The notes under the pieces were generated by a model, which was not told the DNA's origin, searched no databases, and saw nothing but the letters and a program-made list of their open reading frames with translations. 64,000 bases of DNA from assembly GCA_030645475.1 (NCBI GenBank), contig JAUSMA010000060.1, positions 124,001 through 188,000 of the forward strand. The letters are read 5' to 3'. Made by a program: the position numbers and the translations under genes. The DNA is from Nitrospirota bacterium. Lineage in GTDB: Bacteria; Nitrospirota; Nitrospiria; Nitrospirales; Nitrospiraceae. This document shows, in pieces, positions 26,564 to 35,255 of the stretch (within the stretch, counting starts at the first letter, position 1; every line of letters begins with the position of its first letter).

Positions 26564-28753
26564 TTATGCGGTCTTTTTCATCTGCTCTACTACCAGTGCG
26601 TGGGGATGGGGCACGATGTCGACCCCGTTTCTGCCGTGGTTTTTGACACGATAGAGCGCGTAGTCGGCCATTTTTCTCAAGAGCTCAGAACTCAATGGAT
26701 ATTCGGGGGAGCAGACCGTCGCTCCGATGCTCACGGTAATGGTGAGCGGGCCACTTGGCGTGTCAAAGGGCATATCGCTGATGGCGGTCCTGAAACGTTC
26801 GGCACATTCTCTCAACGCCTCTAGATCGCAATTCGGCACCACAATCAAAAACTCTTCACCTCCGGCGCGACCCACGTGATCGTAGCTGCGCGCAGTTTCG
26901 CGGAGTCGTTGTGCGGCTTCTCGAAGGACGGTATCTCCAACCTGGTGTCCATAGGTATCATTGACCCGCTTGAAATGGTCGAGGTCGGCGATCAAGACCC
27001 CCACAGGCTGGCGGCTTCGTTCAGCCCGTGACAGTTCTTGCGCCAAGGCGTTGAGGATGGCCGAATGATTCAGTAACTCCGTCAATGAATCGTGCTTGGC
27101 CTGCTCCTTGGAATCGTGGAGCAGCTGGAGATTTTGAATGGCGGTGCCGGCTTGGGCGGCCAGGGTCAGCACAATCTGTTCGTCCAGTTCGCTGAAGTCG
27201 GCCGCGAGACCCTTCGGCGTCAGCTTGTTGGCGAGTGAGAGCCGGCCGAAGAATTGCTCATGGCACCGAATCGATACCCCGAGGTATGACGTCATGGGCC
27301 GATGGTCTGCTGGCAGTCCTAGTGCTGCCCAGTATTTCGCAAGATGATTCAGGGACAGAGTCCCGTTTTCCTGTCCAAGTGATTTTCGCGCTCCCGTTTC
27401 GAGCGGAAGTATCCGGATGGCGTCGGCCGCAGCCTCATCTGCTCCGGTGCTGAAGAACTGTCCTGGTGTTCGCTGGTCGTTGCTGGAGATTGCTAACGCC
27501 GCGTAGTGCGCGCTGGTGATCCCTCTGGCAATATTGAGGAGCTGCTGAAGCAGCCCGTCGAGGTCTTGCTGTGCAGACAACGTCTGAGTGGCCACAACCA
27601 AGGCATGAAGGGCTTCCGTCCGTTTCGTGAGGTCTGATTCTGCGTCGATCGCTCGCTGAGATTCCCGCTTCGCGCTGCTCCATTCTTCGTGACGGGCCTT
27701 GATCATCCAGAGCACAAGACCGACTAAGGGAAGGAGGAGCAGCAGTGATAGGCACGACAGTTTCCAGAGAAACGACCGAATGGGGGCAAGAATGCTGTCC
27801 CGGTCTACACGAATTAAGATGCTCCACCGTAGGATGGGGTCGGCATGGGGGATGGCGAGCTGCGCATAGGCGGTAATGACGGAGGCGCCTCGACGGAGAT
27901 GTGTTTCCTCGACAAATCCACGTGTATGTATGCCAACCAGTGCGGCAGAAGAAAGTCCGAGTTGCTTGAGGTTGAGGTGGCCGTCTTGTGGTAGCGCCGA
28001 ATCCGCAAGCAGATCGCCGTTTTCGTTCAGGAGCTGATATTCAAGATGCGACTCTTCAGTCCACTCGATATCCTTGAGCACCTGCATCGTGTCGTCAAGG
28101 ATTGTGATCAGTGAGGGAATGCCTACGACGGCCTTGATGGCGCCGAGAAAACGACCGTCGGGACTGTGCAGGGGTGCGATCACCGTGATCGCCGAGGTCA
28201 CGTCTGATTCCTCACTCATCCGTGCATCCAGAATCCTGACGCCAGTGAGGTTGCGCGCCAGCTGAAACCAGGGACGCTGGCTCTGGTCAAGGGACGTACT
28301 CGACGGGGTTGTGGTTGCGACGATCCTCCCCTGTGAATCCGTAACGCCGATCCATCGATAGGCCGGGTAGGTGTGACGCAGTTGGCGGAGATACTGTGTC
28401 AATGTCTCCGGGTTCTGATCTTGAGCGATCGGAGCTTCTGAGAACAGCTGAATATCGCCTGATCGCTCCAGAATCAGCATGTCTAATTTACTGGCGGCAT
28501 CTGTGGCTGCCTGCACCAGGCTATGGCCACTGGATTGGATCAACCGCTGCTGGATGGTGTAGAGGGCCCAACCCAGACAGAAGACTGTCACCATCGTCAT
28601 GATAGCGAATACGAACAGGAGCCGAAAGTGATGGTGGTCCATCCAGTCGGGGAAGCGGTCTGCCGTAAATGGTGAGTGCCGTTGTGTGTTCAAGCGAGCA
28701 GTTGAAACCAAGCCAGAGTCGCGGCTATCGGCGATGTGGGGCTGGTTCTCCAT
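26564..28753 (-). CDS. Membrane diguanylate cyclase: Cache, GAF, GGDEF
   Basis: About 729 residues from the ATG at 28753 (start uncertain; the frame opens at 28870 and no start has a clear ribosome site). A transmembrane helix (LLFVFAIMTMVTVFCLGW) is followed by a periplasmic dCache-like sensor (RWIGVTDSQGRIV), a second transmembrane helix (LLLLLPLVGLVLW), a GAF-like region (SAQQDLDGLLQQLL) and a C-terminal GGDEF domain. The active-site motif is GGEEF. A product-binding I-site RSYD lies exactly five residues before it, so activity should be feedback-inhibited. It makes c-di-GMP in response to an external ligand that is not identifiable. It forms a network with the HD-GYP and PilZ proteins here only by inference. 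Confidence 0.92.
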   Translation of the reverse strand: MENQPHIADSRDSGLVSTARLNTQRHSPFTADRFPDWMDHHHFRLLFVFAIMTMVTVFCLGWALYTIQQRLIQSSGHSLVQAATDAASKLDMLILERSGDIQLFSEAPIAQDQNPETLTQYLRQLRHTYPAYRWIGVTDSQGRIVATTTPSSTSLDQSQRPWFQLARNLTGVRILDARMSEESDVTSAITVIAPLHSPDGRFLGAIKAVVGIPSLITILDDTMQVLKDIEWTEESHLEYQLLNENGDLLADSALPQDGHLNLKQLGLSSAALVGIHTRGFVEETHLRRGASVITAYAQLAIPHADPILRWSILIRVDRDSILAPIRSFLWKLSCLSLLLLLPLVGLVLWMIKARHEEWSSAKRESQRAIDAESDLTKRTEALHALVVATQTLSAQQDLDGLLQQLLNIARGITSAHYAALAISSNDQRTPGQFFSTGADEAAADAIRILPLETGARKSLGQENGTLSLNHLAKYWAALGLPADHRPMTSYLGVSIRCHEQFFGRLSLANKLTPKGLAADFSELDEQIVLTLAAQAGTAIQNLQLLHDSKEQAKHDSLTELLNHSAILNALAQELSRAERSRQPVGVLIADLDHFKRVNDTYGHQVGDTVLREAAQRLRETARSYDHVGRAGGEEFLIVVPNCDLEALRECAERFRTAISDMPFDTPSGPLTITVSIGATVCSPEYPLSSELLRKMADYALYRVKNHGRNGVDIVPHPHALVVEQMKKTA

Positions 28754-29054
28754 TTGGTATCGATCATGCTGAACGCGTGGCTGCCTATCACTGCTCCATC
28801 CTAAAGCAAGAGCGGCGTAAGGCAAGAAAGCGGTCACTTTCTGATGAGAGCGGAAGGCACAGATTGTCACTGATTACAATAGGATGTGATGAAGCAGACG
28901 AAACGGTTTGGCGAAGCATTCGGAGGGGTCGACCAGGCCCTCCCAATTATGAGACAACATCAGTCTATGACGAGTCGTTAGGTGCAGCTGAACCCGAGTT
29001 CCCACGTTGTCGTACCCCTGTCCGGACCGCAATGACCAGTAGAAAGAGGCTGTT

Positions 29055-30620
29055 GTGACCCTGTCTCCTTGGACGGCCAAACTGCGCGAGTGGCAAGCTC
29101 GCGCCGTATCCAGCGTCCTGACCCATACGCGCCCTGATTTTCTTGCGACGGCCACGCCCGCAGCGGGCAAAACCAGATTCGCCCTGCGCATTGCCCATCA
29201 GTACCTGGCGGATCGGGTGGCGACCCGTGTCTTGGTAATCTGTCCGACGAATCACTTGCGTACGCAATGGGCGACCGCCGCAGGCTTGGTGGGGATTCAA
29301 CTGGATCCGGCGTTGACGAACGAGCAAGGGATCGAAGCGCGCGATTACCATGGCGCCGTCGTGACCTACCAGCAAGTCTGTCTGGCTCCCGGGGTGTTCC
29401 AGCGTGCCTGCCGGAATCGGCCCACGCTGCTCATCTTCGACGAGTTGCACCATGCAGGCGAGGGCAAAGATTGGGGCAACGCCCTGCGGGAATCGTTCGA
29501 CGACGCAGTCTTTCGTCTAGCCTTATCCGGCACCCCGTTTCGTTCGGATAACAATCCGATTCCCTATGTACGGTACGAGCAGGGTGAGAGTCAGGCCGAC
29601 TTCACCTATGGATATGCCGAGGCAATTCGCGAAAGCGTCTGCCGTCCGATTCTTTTTCCGAGTTACGAGGGGGAACTGACGTGGCTCTCCGAGGGGCGCG
29701 AACATCGAGCGACCTTTGAAGATGGACTCACGTTCGAGTTGCAGCGGGAACGGCTTAAGACTGCGCTGTTGCAAGACAGTTGGCTGGGCCCGGTGATTAC
29801 GGATGCCCATGCCGAGTTACGCCGCCTTCGCAAGCAAGAACAGCCCGATGCCGGCGGCCTCATTGTCACGATGAATCAGGATCATGCCAGGCAGGTCGCA
29901 GAACTCGTGGGTCGAATTACAGGCAGCCGCGCCCATGTCGCGATATCGGACGACCCATCGGCCTCGAAGACGATCGAGGCCTTCTCGCAGCATAAGACCC
30001 AGCAATGGCTTGTGGCGGTGAATATGGTGAGCGAAGGCGTCGATATTCCGAGGCTCCGCGTCGGTGTCTACGCCACGAACGTGCTGACCGAAATGTATTT
30101 CCGTCAGGTCGTCGGACGCTTCGTCCGGATGCAGGAGGGGTTACCGAAGCCGCAGCGGGCCTGGCTCTACCTGCCGAAGGATGCGACGCTGGTCCACTAT
30201 GCCAAACGGATCAAGGCAGAACGCGACCATGTCCTGGAAGAGATCATGCCCTCCGTGCAGCGCACACTTTTCGGGACAGCTGCCACATCGCTGAAAGAAT
30301 ACATCCCCCTCCATGGGATCGCCAGGATGGATACGTTGATCGGAGGGGATGAGGGAGAGCCGGCCCTTGACGGTAAAGGGTTCGTCGAGCCGCCGGTGGC
30401 GCTGCATGACAGAAAAAACGAACTGCGAGACCAGCATCGTTCCCTTGTCGGCTCGGTGTCTCGAAAGACCGGCGTCGATCATCGACAACTGAATGCGGAA
30501 CTCATCAAGCGGACAGGCGGGCGGGTCGAACAAGCGACCGTCGCGCAACTGGCCCGCCGTATTGCGCTGCTGGAAAAGTGGCGGGATTCTGGTTTTGACG
30601 GAGGCCGAGCGCGAGTCTAA
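29055..30620 (+). CDS. SF2 helicase of restriction-enzyme/UvrB-like type
   Basis: 521 residues. A ResIII-type N-domain has Walker A ATPAAGKT (33-40) and Walker B/DEAD-equivalent FDELHH near 129-134; the motif III equivalent is LSGTPFR. The C-domain has VSEGVDIPRLRVGVYA and RQVVGRFVRMQ (motifs V and VI). The last 80 residues include TGVDHRQLNAELIKRTGG, a tail I have seen in standalone phage- and bacteria-borne helicases but cannot name. A GTG start is preceded weakly by AAAGAGG. There is no nuclease or methylase partner, so it is not an obvious restriction system. Function: DNA-dependent ATPase/translocase, probably repair or defence; unproven. Confidence 0.85.
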   Translation: MTLSPWTAKLREWQARAVSSVLTHTRPDFLATATPAAGKTRFALRIAHQYLADRVATRVLVICPTNHLRTQWATAAGLVGIQLDPALTNEQGIEARDYHGAVVTYQQVCLAPGVFQRACRNRPTLLIFDELHHAGEGKDWGNALRESFDDAVFRLALSGTPFRSDNNPIPYVRYEQGESQADFTYGYAEAIRESVCRPILFPSYEGELTWLSEGREHRATFEDGLTFELQRERLKTALLQDSWLGPVITDAHAELRRLRKQEQPDAGGLIVTMNQDHARQVAELVGRITGSRAHVAISDDPSASKTIEAFSQHKTQQWLVAVNMVSEGVDIPRLRVGVYATNVLTEMYFRQVVGRFVRMQEGLPKPQRAWLYLPKDATLVHYAKRIKAERDHVLEEIMPSVQRTLFGTAATSLKEYIPLHGIARMDTLIGGDEGEPALDGKGFVEPPVALHDRKNELRDQHRSLVGSVSRKTGVDHRQLNAELIKRTGGRVEQATVAQLARRIALLEKWRDSGFDGGRARV

Positions 30621-30789
30621 CCTGTCTCGATAGATATGCGCAGGCTGCAGGCCTTTCCGCGTGAAGCACAAGCGATACGAGACAGGCGCGACGTGGACAG
30701 ATTGGACTTCTGTCTCGTCGCGCCCTCCCGCCAATCTCGCTCGGCTATCCCGCTAATAAGCCATTCTTGGCTTCAATGTCAGTCAAGTC

Positions 30790-31866
30790 TTACCTAAGAA
30801 CCAGGTCGCCTGGAGTCACCGGGCGTGTCGGAGTTGAAGTGCCCGCATAGTATAGGGTGAAGGTCACCGGTACAGTGCGTGGGGTAGCCCCAGGGGCAGT
30901 GACGGTAACTGTGGTGCTGTAGGTGCCGGCGCTGAGTGTGCCGTTGGTTACACTCAGCGTCACAACGCCGTTTCCGGTCCCCGAGGCCGGGCTCAGCGTC
31001 AACCAGGGGGCATTGTCACTGGCGGTCCACGTGAGCATGTTGCTCCCTGTATTGCTGATGCTCAAGGTTTGGGGCACGGGGTTGGCCCAACCAATTGTTG
31101 CAGCGAAAGAGAGGCTCGCTGGACTCGCTCCGAGGGCCGATGCCGCGGGCGGTGCCCCGGCGGCTGCGAGAGTGAAGGTTACCGGCACGGTGCGCGAAGT
31201 AGCCCCGGGGGCAGTAATGGTGACTGTGGTGCTGTAGGTGCCGGCGCTCAATGTGCCGTTGGTTACACTCAGCGTCACAACGCCGTTTCCGGTCCCCGAG
31301 GCCGGGCTCAGCGTCAGCCAAGAGGCATTGTCACTGGCGGTCCACGTGAGCGTGCCACTTCCAGTATTGCTAATGCTCAAGGTTTGGGGCACGGGGTTGG
31401 CCCAGCCAATTATTGCAGTGAAGGAGAGGCTTGTCGCACTCGCCCCAATGGCAGGTGGGGTGACCGGTGGTGGGGTGACCGGTGGCGGCGTGACCGGTGG
31501 TGGGGTGACCGGCGGCGGGGTGACCGGTGGTGGGGTGACCGGTGGCGGAGTGACCGGCGGCGGCGCTCCAGCTGGTGTGAAGATCGCGAGGCTACTCTCG
31601 GTCGACTCATTATTGGAAAAGTCATAGGCCGTAATGAAGTAGTACTGAGTGAGCGCCGGAGTTCCGATATTGAAACTCGTTGCCGTTCCCAAGATGACGA
31701 GAAGAGATGCGTTGCTAGATGTGCGCGTGCAAGGCTGCTGACTGCATTGATAAATACGATATCCCGCCAAATCTGGTTCGTGATTGGCATTCCACGTCAA
31801 CGTGGCACTCCACGCAGGAGTCGACCACAGTAGTAGTATGCCAGTGATGGCTCTTCTCCAGTTCAT
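30790..31866 (-). CDS. Secreted Fn3 and tandem BACON-like domain protein
   Basis: 358 residues. Signal peptide MNWRRAITGILLLWSTPAWS, then a fibronectin type III domain (about 22-108, ATLTWNANHEPDLAGYRIY), a (PPPVT)7 linker, and two nearly identical beta-sandwich domains of about 95 residues resembling BACON domains (ASLSFAATIGWANPVPQTL and WLTLSPASGTGNGVVTLSV in each). The domains are adhesion or carbohydrate-binding-like; no enzyme is seen. The ATG at 31866 is supported by AGGAGTG and the signal peptide. It has a long leader upstream. The two repeat domains also match at DNA level, a recent duplication. Confidence 0.85.
   Translation of the reverse strand: MNWRRAITGILLLWSTPAWSATLTWNANHEPDLAGYRIYQCSQQPCTRTSSNASLLVILGTATSFNIGTPALTQYYFITAYDFSNNESTESSLAIFTPAGAPPPVTPPPVTPPPVTPPPVTPPPVTPPPVTPPPVTPPAIGASATSLSFTAIIGWANPVPQTLSISNTGSGTLTWTASDNASWLTLSPASGTGNGVVTLSVTNGTLSAGTYSTTVTITAPGATSRTVPVTFTLAAAGAPPAASALGASPASLSFAATIGWANPVPQTLSISNTGSNMLTWTASDNAPWLTLSPASGTGNGVVTLSVTNGTLSAGTYSTTVTVTAPGATPRTVPVTFTLYYAGTSTPTRPVTPGDLVLR
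31457..31563. repeat. 15-bp tandem repeat coding for PPPVT
   Basis: About seven imperfect copies of a 15-base unit (GGTGGTGGGGTGACC on the plus strand) inside the secreted-protein gene. It encodes a stiff proline-rich linker; the copy number is likely to vary between strains. Confidence 0.9.
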
Positions 31867-32286
31867 ACAGGCACTCCTATTGTGTGTTCCTCGGCAACAG
31901 GCATATCTTTCCCGGAGAAGGTTTCTTCTCTCGTTTTCAGACGATGTCGGTTTGCTCAACGGACTCGGCTACCCGAGAAGAAATCGCTGAGGGGACTGTT
32001 CACCTCTTCACCGTGGTAACTACGCAAGGTATGTGCCGCTGTGAGAAGGAGGATGGTTGGAAGAAAAATACCAGCAATATCATCGGATACGAGAATGGGT
32101 GTGCCGATGCGCTGCCGATAGACTGTAGGGCGTGGCAGAGGATTGCCGCGCCAATCCTAGTGATTCTGGGAGGATAGAGGCTGAAGTTGTTTGCCTACAG
32201 ATAGAACAGTGAAGAAAGAGGCGGAGAGCGGTGACTCAGTCAGTGACTCATTCCCAATGCAGAGATCGCGTCATAGGCACGATGCC
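31867..32286 (-). promoter_or_regulatory. 420-bp leader with hairpins, upstream of Fn3/BACON gene
   Basis: No gene. Two perfect small hairpins occur at 31915-31930 (GAGAAG-GTTT-CTTCTC) and 31964-31977 (CTCGG-CTAC-CCGAG, plus strand). The minus-strand sequence just before the start, TATGCCTGTTGCCGAGG, resembles the 3' segment of GEMM (c-di-GMP-I) riboswitches, but the conserved GACGCAAAGCC core is not found. A structured leader is supported; its class is not. Confidence 0.25.
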
Positions 32287-33201
32287 TTACTTCTTGAGAG
32301 CGTGAAGGAATCCTCCCAGGACTCTCCGGAAACCCTCAGGGTCTTCGGCCATCATGAAGTGGCCCGTTTCGAATATCGCCAGGCGCGATCCAGCAATCTG
32401 CGCCTGAATATCTGCTGCGATGGACGGCGTGGCCACGCCGTCTTTAGCGCCGACCATGATGAGAGTCGGCGCGGTAATCGAAGAGAGCTGCCCGTGTTTG
32501 TTGAAGAGGGACATGGAGGTCAGGGCTTCACGAAGGACTGAGGCATTCCAGGTGGGAATGCGGTCGAGCAGTGGCTGATAAAGCTGTGGATTTGTCCCGG
32601 CGGGAAAACTTTCCAGTAAAATTTTCTTGGATACCTCGGCGTTCGTGCGTGGGTTGCCGATCGACGGCAGGTTCTGATCGAGAATCATGGCGCCATCGGT
32701 GGTCGAGACCAGCACGAGGGCTTTCACGCGATCGGGATGTTCCAGGGCCAGTTGCTGGAGGATCATGCCGCCCATCGACACACCGACCCAGACGGGCTTC
32801 TCGATCTTCAACCGATCCGCCAGTGCGATCAGGTCCTTCACGAATTGCGAAATGTTGGAGCCGGTGGGGGTCTTCTCCGAATCGCCATAGCCCCGGAGAT
32901 CGACTGCGATGCCGCGATAGGCAGGGGAATAGGCGGCCAGATATTTCGGGAAGATGTTGCTGGTGGTGACCACGCCATGGACGTAGATTACCGGGTCTCC
33001 TGTCCCTGCTTCGAGGATGCTCAACGTCACGCCATCCAGCGAGACAGTGCGACGGGTTGGTTGAGCGGTCATCTGAGCTGATGCAGGATGGCCGGTCATC
33101 GCTTGGCCGGATGGGGGAGCAGTCGAGGTTTCAGCGCAGCCGGCGAAAAGTATAAGTGCGCCCAACAGGAAAAGCGTAAATCTTCTCACTGCATCCTCCA
33201 T
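32287..33201 (-). CDS. Alpha/beta-hydrolase lipoprotein
   Basis: 304 residues. The signal peptide ends in a lipobox (LFAGC at about 17-21), so it is a lipid-anchored periplasmic or outer-membrane protein. The alpha/beta hydrolase core has an oxyanion HG motif (VIYVHGVVTTS), nucleophile elbow GVSMGG, acid in VGAKDG and His in ETGHFM. Substrate (ester, lactone or peroxide) cannot be told. The ATG at 33201 is chosen for the lipobox spacing and because the gene then starts just after the prfC stop (7-base gap); it is probably transcribed with prfC. No dehalogenase- or epoxide hydrolase-specific motif is evident. Confidence 0.87.
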   Translation of the reverse strand: MEDAVRRFTLFLLGALILFAGCAETSTAPPSGQAMTGHPASAQMTAQPTRRTVSLDGVTLSILEAGTGDPVIYVHGVVTTSNIFPKYLAAYSPAYRGIAVDLRGYGDSEKTPTGSNISQFVKDLIALADRLKIEKPVWVGVSMGGMILQQLALEHPDRVKALVLVSTTDGAMILDQNLPSIGNPRTNAEVSKKILLESFPAGTNPQLYQPLLDRIPTWNASVLREALTSMSLFNKHGQLSSITAPTLIMVGAKDGVATPSIAADIQAQIAGSRLAIFETGHFMMAEDPEGFRRVLGGFLHALKK

Positions 33202-33208
33202 GGGCCTG

Positions 33209-34834
33209 TTAGGCGTCTGGCTTGCCAACTTCTTCCCGCAGTTGAAACTTAAGGGAGGCATATTCTTTCATACAGTAGGCGAGCAACCGTTCTGAGCCGA
33301 AGAGCATCACCATCCTCCCGTCCTTGTCCACAAGCCGTCTCGTGTCCTGCGGCCAGTAGATGCGGGCAATCACGTCTGGATCGCCAGTCACCCAGCGGGC
33401 CAGGACGAAGGGCATGCGTTCGACAGTCGTCTTGACCCCATATTCGCTGTCGAGGCGCGAGGCGACCACATCGAACTGGAGTTCTCCGACTGCGGCCAGG
33501 ACCGGCTCGCGCCGCACATGGTCCGGGGAATAGAACACCTGCATGACCCCTTCCTCTTCCAGCTGCTGGAGTCCCTTCTGGAATTGCTTCTGCTTCGTGA
33601 GGTCCTGGCTGCGGAGCACGCCGAAACATTCCGGGGGAAAGAGCGGAATCGCATCGAAAGAGCGGGGATTGCCGGAACAGAGGGTGTCGCCGATGGCAAA
33701 GAGGCCGGGGTTCACGAATCCTACGACATCGCCCGGGTAAGCCTCCTCGATCGTTTCCCGGTCCCGCCCGAAGAGCCGGTGCGGTCGCGTCATCCGGATC
33801 TTCCGGTCCAACCGCGCATGGTGAACCATCATATCCTTCTCAAATCGGCCAGACACGATACGGAGAAACGCCATTCTGTCGCGATGTTGCGGGTCCATGT
33901 TCGCCTGAATCTTGAAGACGAAGCCGGAGAACTTTTCGTCCGTCGGCTGCACCAGTCCCTCCGAACTCATGCGAGGGCCTGGCGGAGGCGCAAGCTGAAG
34001 GAAGCCGTTCAGAAAGGGTTCGACGCCGAAGTTGGTGAGGGCACTTCCGAAGAAAACCGGCGTGAGCTGGCCTGCGAGAAAACGGTCGCGGTCGAATTTC
34101 GTGCCGGCGCCGCTCAGGAGGGCGATCTCTTCCTGGAGCGGGCCATAGGCTTCTCCAAGCGTCTCGGCCAGGCTCGGGTGGGGGAAGGTCTCCACTCGCA
34201 TCGGCGCCCGTTTCTGGTTATGGAGCGTCCGTTGAAAGAAGAGCACTTGGGGGTCTTGAAGGTCGTAGAGCCCTAGAAACCCGGAGCCTTCCCCGATGGG
34301 CCAATTGAAGGGCACTGCCGTCATGTTCAGGGTCTGTTCGATCTCTTCGAGTAGTTCGAAGGGATGGCGCCCCGGCAGGTCCATCTTATTGATGAAGGTC
34401 ATGATCGGGATATTGCGTTTGCGGCAGACGGCGAAGAGTTTCTTGGTCTGGGGCTCGATGCCCTTGGCACAGTCCAGCACCATGACGGCGCTGTCCACGG
34501 CCATGAGGGTGCGGTAGGTGTCTTCGCTGAAGTCCTGGTGGCCAGGCGTGTCGAGCAGGTTGACCCGCACACCCTGATAGTCGAACTGCAGCGCGGTGGA
34601 GGTGATAGAGATGCCGCGCGCCTGTTCCAGCTCCATCCAGTCCGACTTCGACGCTCGCTGATTGGACCGTGCATGGACGGCCCCGGCGAGGTGGACGGCT
34701 CCAGCATAGAGGAGGAGCTTTTCAGTCAGAGTGGTTTTTCCTGCGTCCGGGTGCGAAATGATGGCAAAGGTGCGTCGCCGGGAGACTTCTCGCGCCAGTT
34801 CATCGGACGACGACTTTTCGATCGGCAAAGACAT
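33209..34834 (-). CDS. prfC: Peptide chain release factor 3
   Basis: 541 residues. A GTPase that removes RF1/RF2 from the ribosome after peptide release. G motifs: SHPDAGKT (27-34), DTPGHQDF (G3), NKMD (G4). Domain 2 and the RF3 C-terminal domain follow (ECFGVLRSQDLTKQKQFQKG, GELQFDVVASRL). The ATG at 34834 is chosen because AAGGA lies seven bases before it and the family starts at about this point; an ATG-less upstream extension in frame is ignored. It is followed by the hydrolase gene in what looks like one transcript. Confidence 0.95.
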   Translation of the reverse strand: MSLPIEKSSSDELAREVSRRRTFAIISHPDAGKTTLTEKLLLYAGAVHLAGAVHARSNQRASKSDWMELEQARGISITSTALQFDYQGVRVNLLDTPGHQDFSEDTYRTLMAVDSAVMVLDCAKGIEPQTKKLFAVCRKRNIPIMTFINKMDLPGRHPFELLEEIEQTLNMTAVPFNWPIGEGSGFLGLYDLQDPQVLFFQRTLHNQKRAPMRVETFPHPSLAETLGEAYGPLQEEIALLSGAGTKFDRDRFLAGQLTPVFFGSALTNFGVEPFLNGFLQLAPPPGPRMSSEGLVQPTDEKFSGFVFKIQANMDPQHRDRMAFLRIVSGRFEKDMMVHHARLDRKIRMTRPHRLFGRDRETIEEAYPGDVVGFVNPGLFAIGDTLCSGNPRSFDAIPLFPPECFGVLRSQDLTKQKQFQKGLQQLEEEGVMQVFYSPDHVRREPVLAAVGELQFDVVASRLDSEYGVKTTVERMPFVLARWVTGDPDVIARIYWPQDTRRLVDKDGRMVMLFGSERLLAYCMKEYASLKFQLREEVGKPDA

Positions 34835-34888
34835 GGACGGTCCTTCTCTTAGGCTAGGCATCAGATGGAGATATGTTTCATGTACCTG

Positions 34889-34968
34889 CTCAGGTAGATA
34901 GGCTGAAGGCTTTTAGCCTGAAAGTTTTGATGCGAGATAATTTATCGCCTTCAGCCTGAACACCTGAG
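34889..34968. repeat. Nested inverted repeat with AGGCTGAAGGC arms
   Basis: CTCAGGT (34889-34895) pairs with ACCTGAG (34962-34968), and AGGCTGAAGGC (34900-34910) pairs with GCCTTCAGCCT (34947-34957). The same 11-base arm occurs at 9052 and, with one change, at 60654-60704. It sits upstream of prfC; there is no T run. Confidence 0.7.
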
Positions 34969-35010
34969 TAATTAATGTTTTAGCATCTGGCAGAGCAGAA
35001 AACTACGGGG

Positions 35011-35105
35011 GAGGGTAGCCTGTTGGTCTCCTGTGCTCGCGCAACGCGCGGCCTCGGAAGGCCCTCGTTGGACGCGCGCAGTGGGAGCCCAAGCAGGCCA
35101 CCCTC
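35011..35105. repeat. GC-rich palindromic repeat, copy c
   Basis: Arms GAGGGTAGCCTGTTGG and CCCAAGCAGGCCACCCTC, with an inner CTCGCGCAACGCGCGGCC and GGACGCGCGCAG. Best-preserved member of the family. The 421-bp gap between prfC and the next gene holds this unit, copy d and the nested repeat, and no gene. Confidence 0.75.
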
Positions 35106-35152
35106 TGAAGAGGCGAATGGGGAGGCTGGGAAGACCAGAAGAGAGCGGCCGG

Positions 35153-35222
35153 ACCATCCTTCTTGCTCGCTGAACGCGCACAATCGGAATGTGCTCGTTC
35201 AATGCGCGCATCGGAAGGGTGT
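35153..35222. repeat. GC-rich palindromic repeat, copy d
   Basis: Short version: TTGCTCGCTGAACGCGCACAA ... GTTCAATGCGCGCATC, between CCATCCTTC and GAAGGGTG. It is separated from copy c by about 47 bases in the same intergenic region. Confidence 0.65.
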
Positions 35223-35255
35223 CGAGGCTAAGGGTGTCCTTTAGAAGGTGGAGAA

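Noticed and set aside
29055-30620. Restriction-modification subunit
   Set aside because: Helicase motifs are complete, but there is no nuclease domain and no methylase or specificity gene beside it.
31457-31563. Tandem repeats as a CRISPR array
   Set aside because: Units are 15 bases, back to back with no spacers, and in frame as PPPVT.
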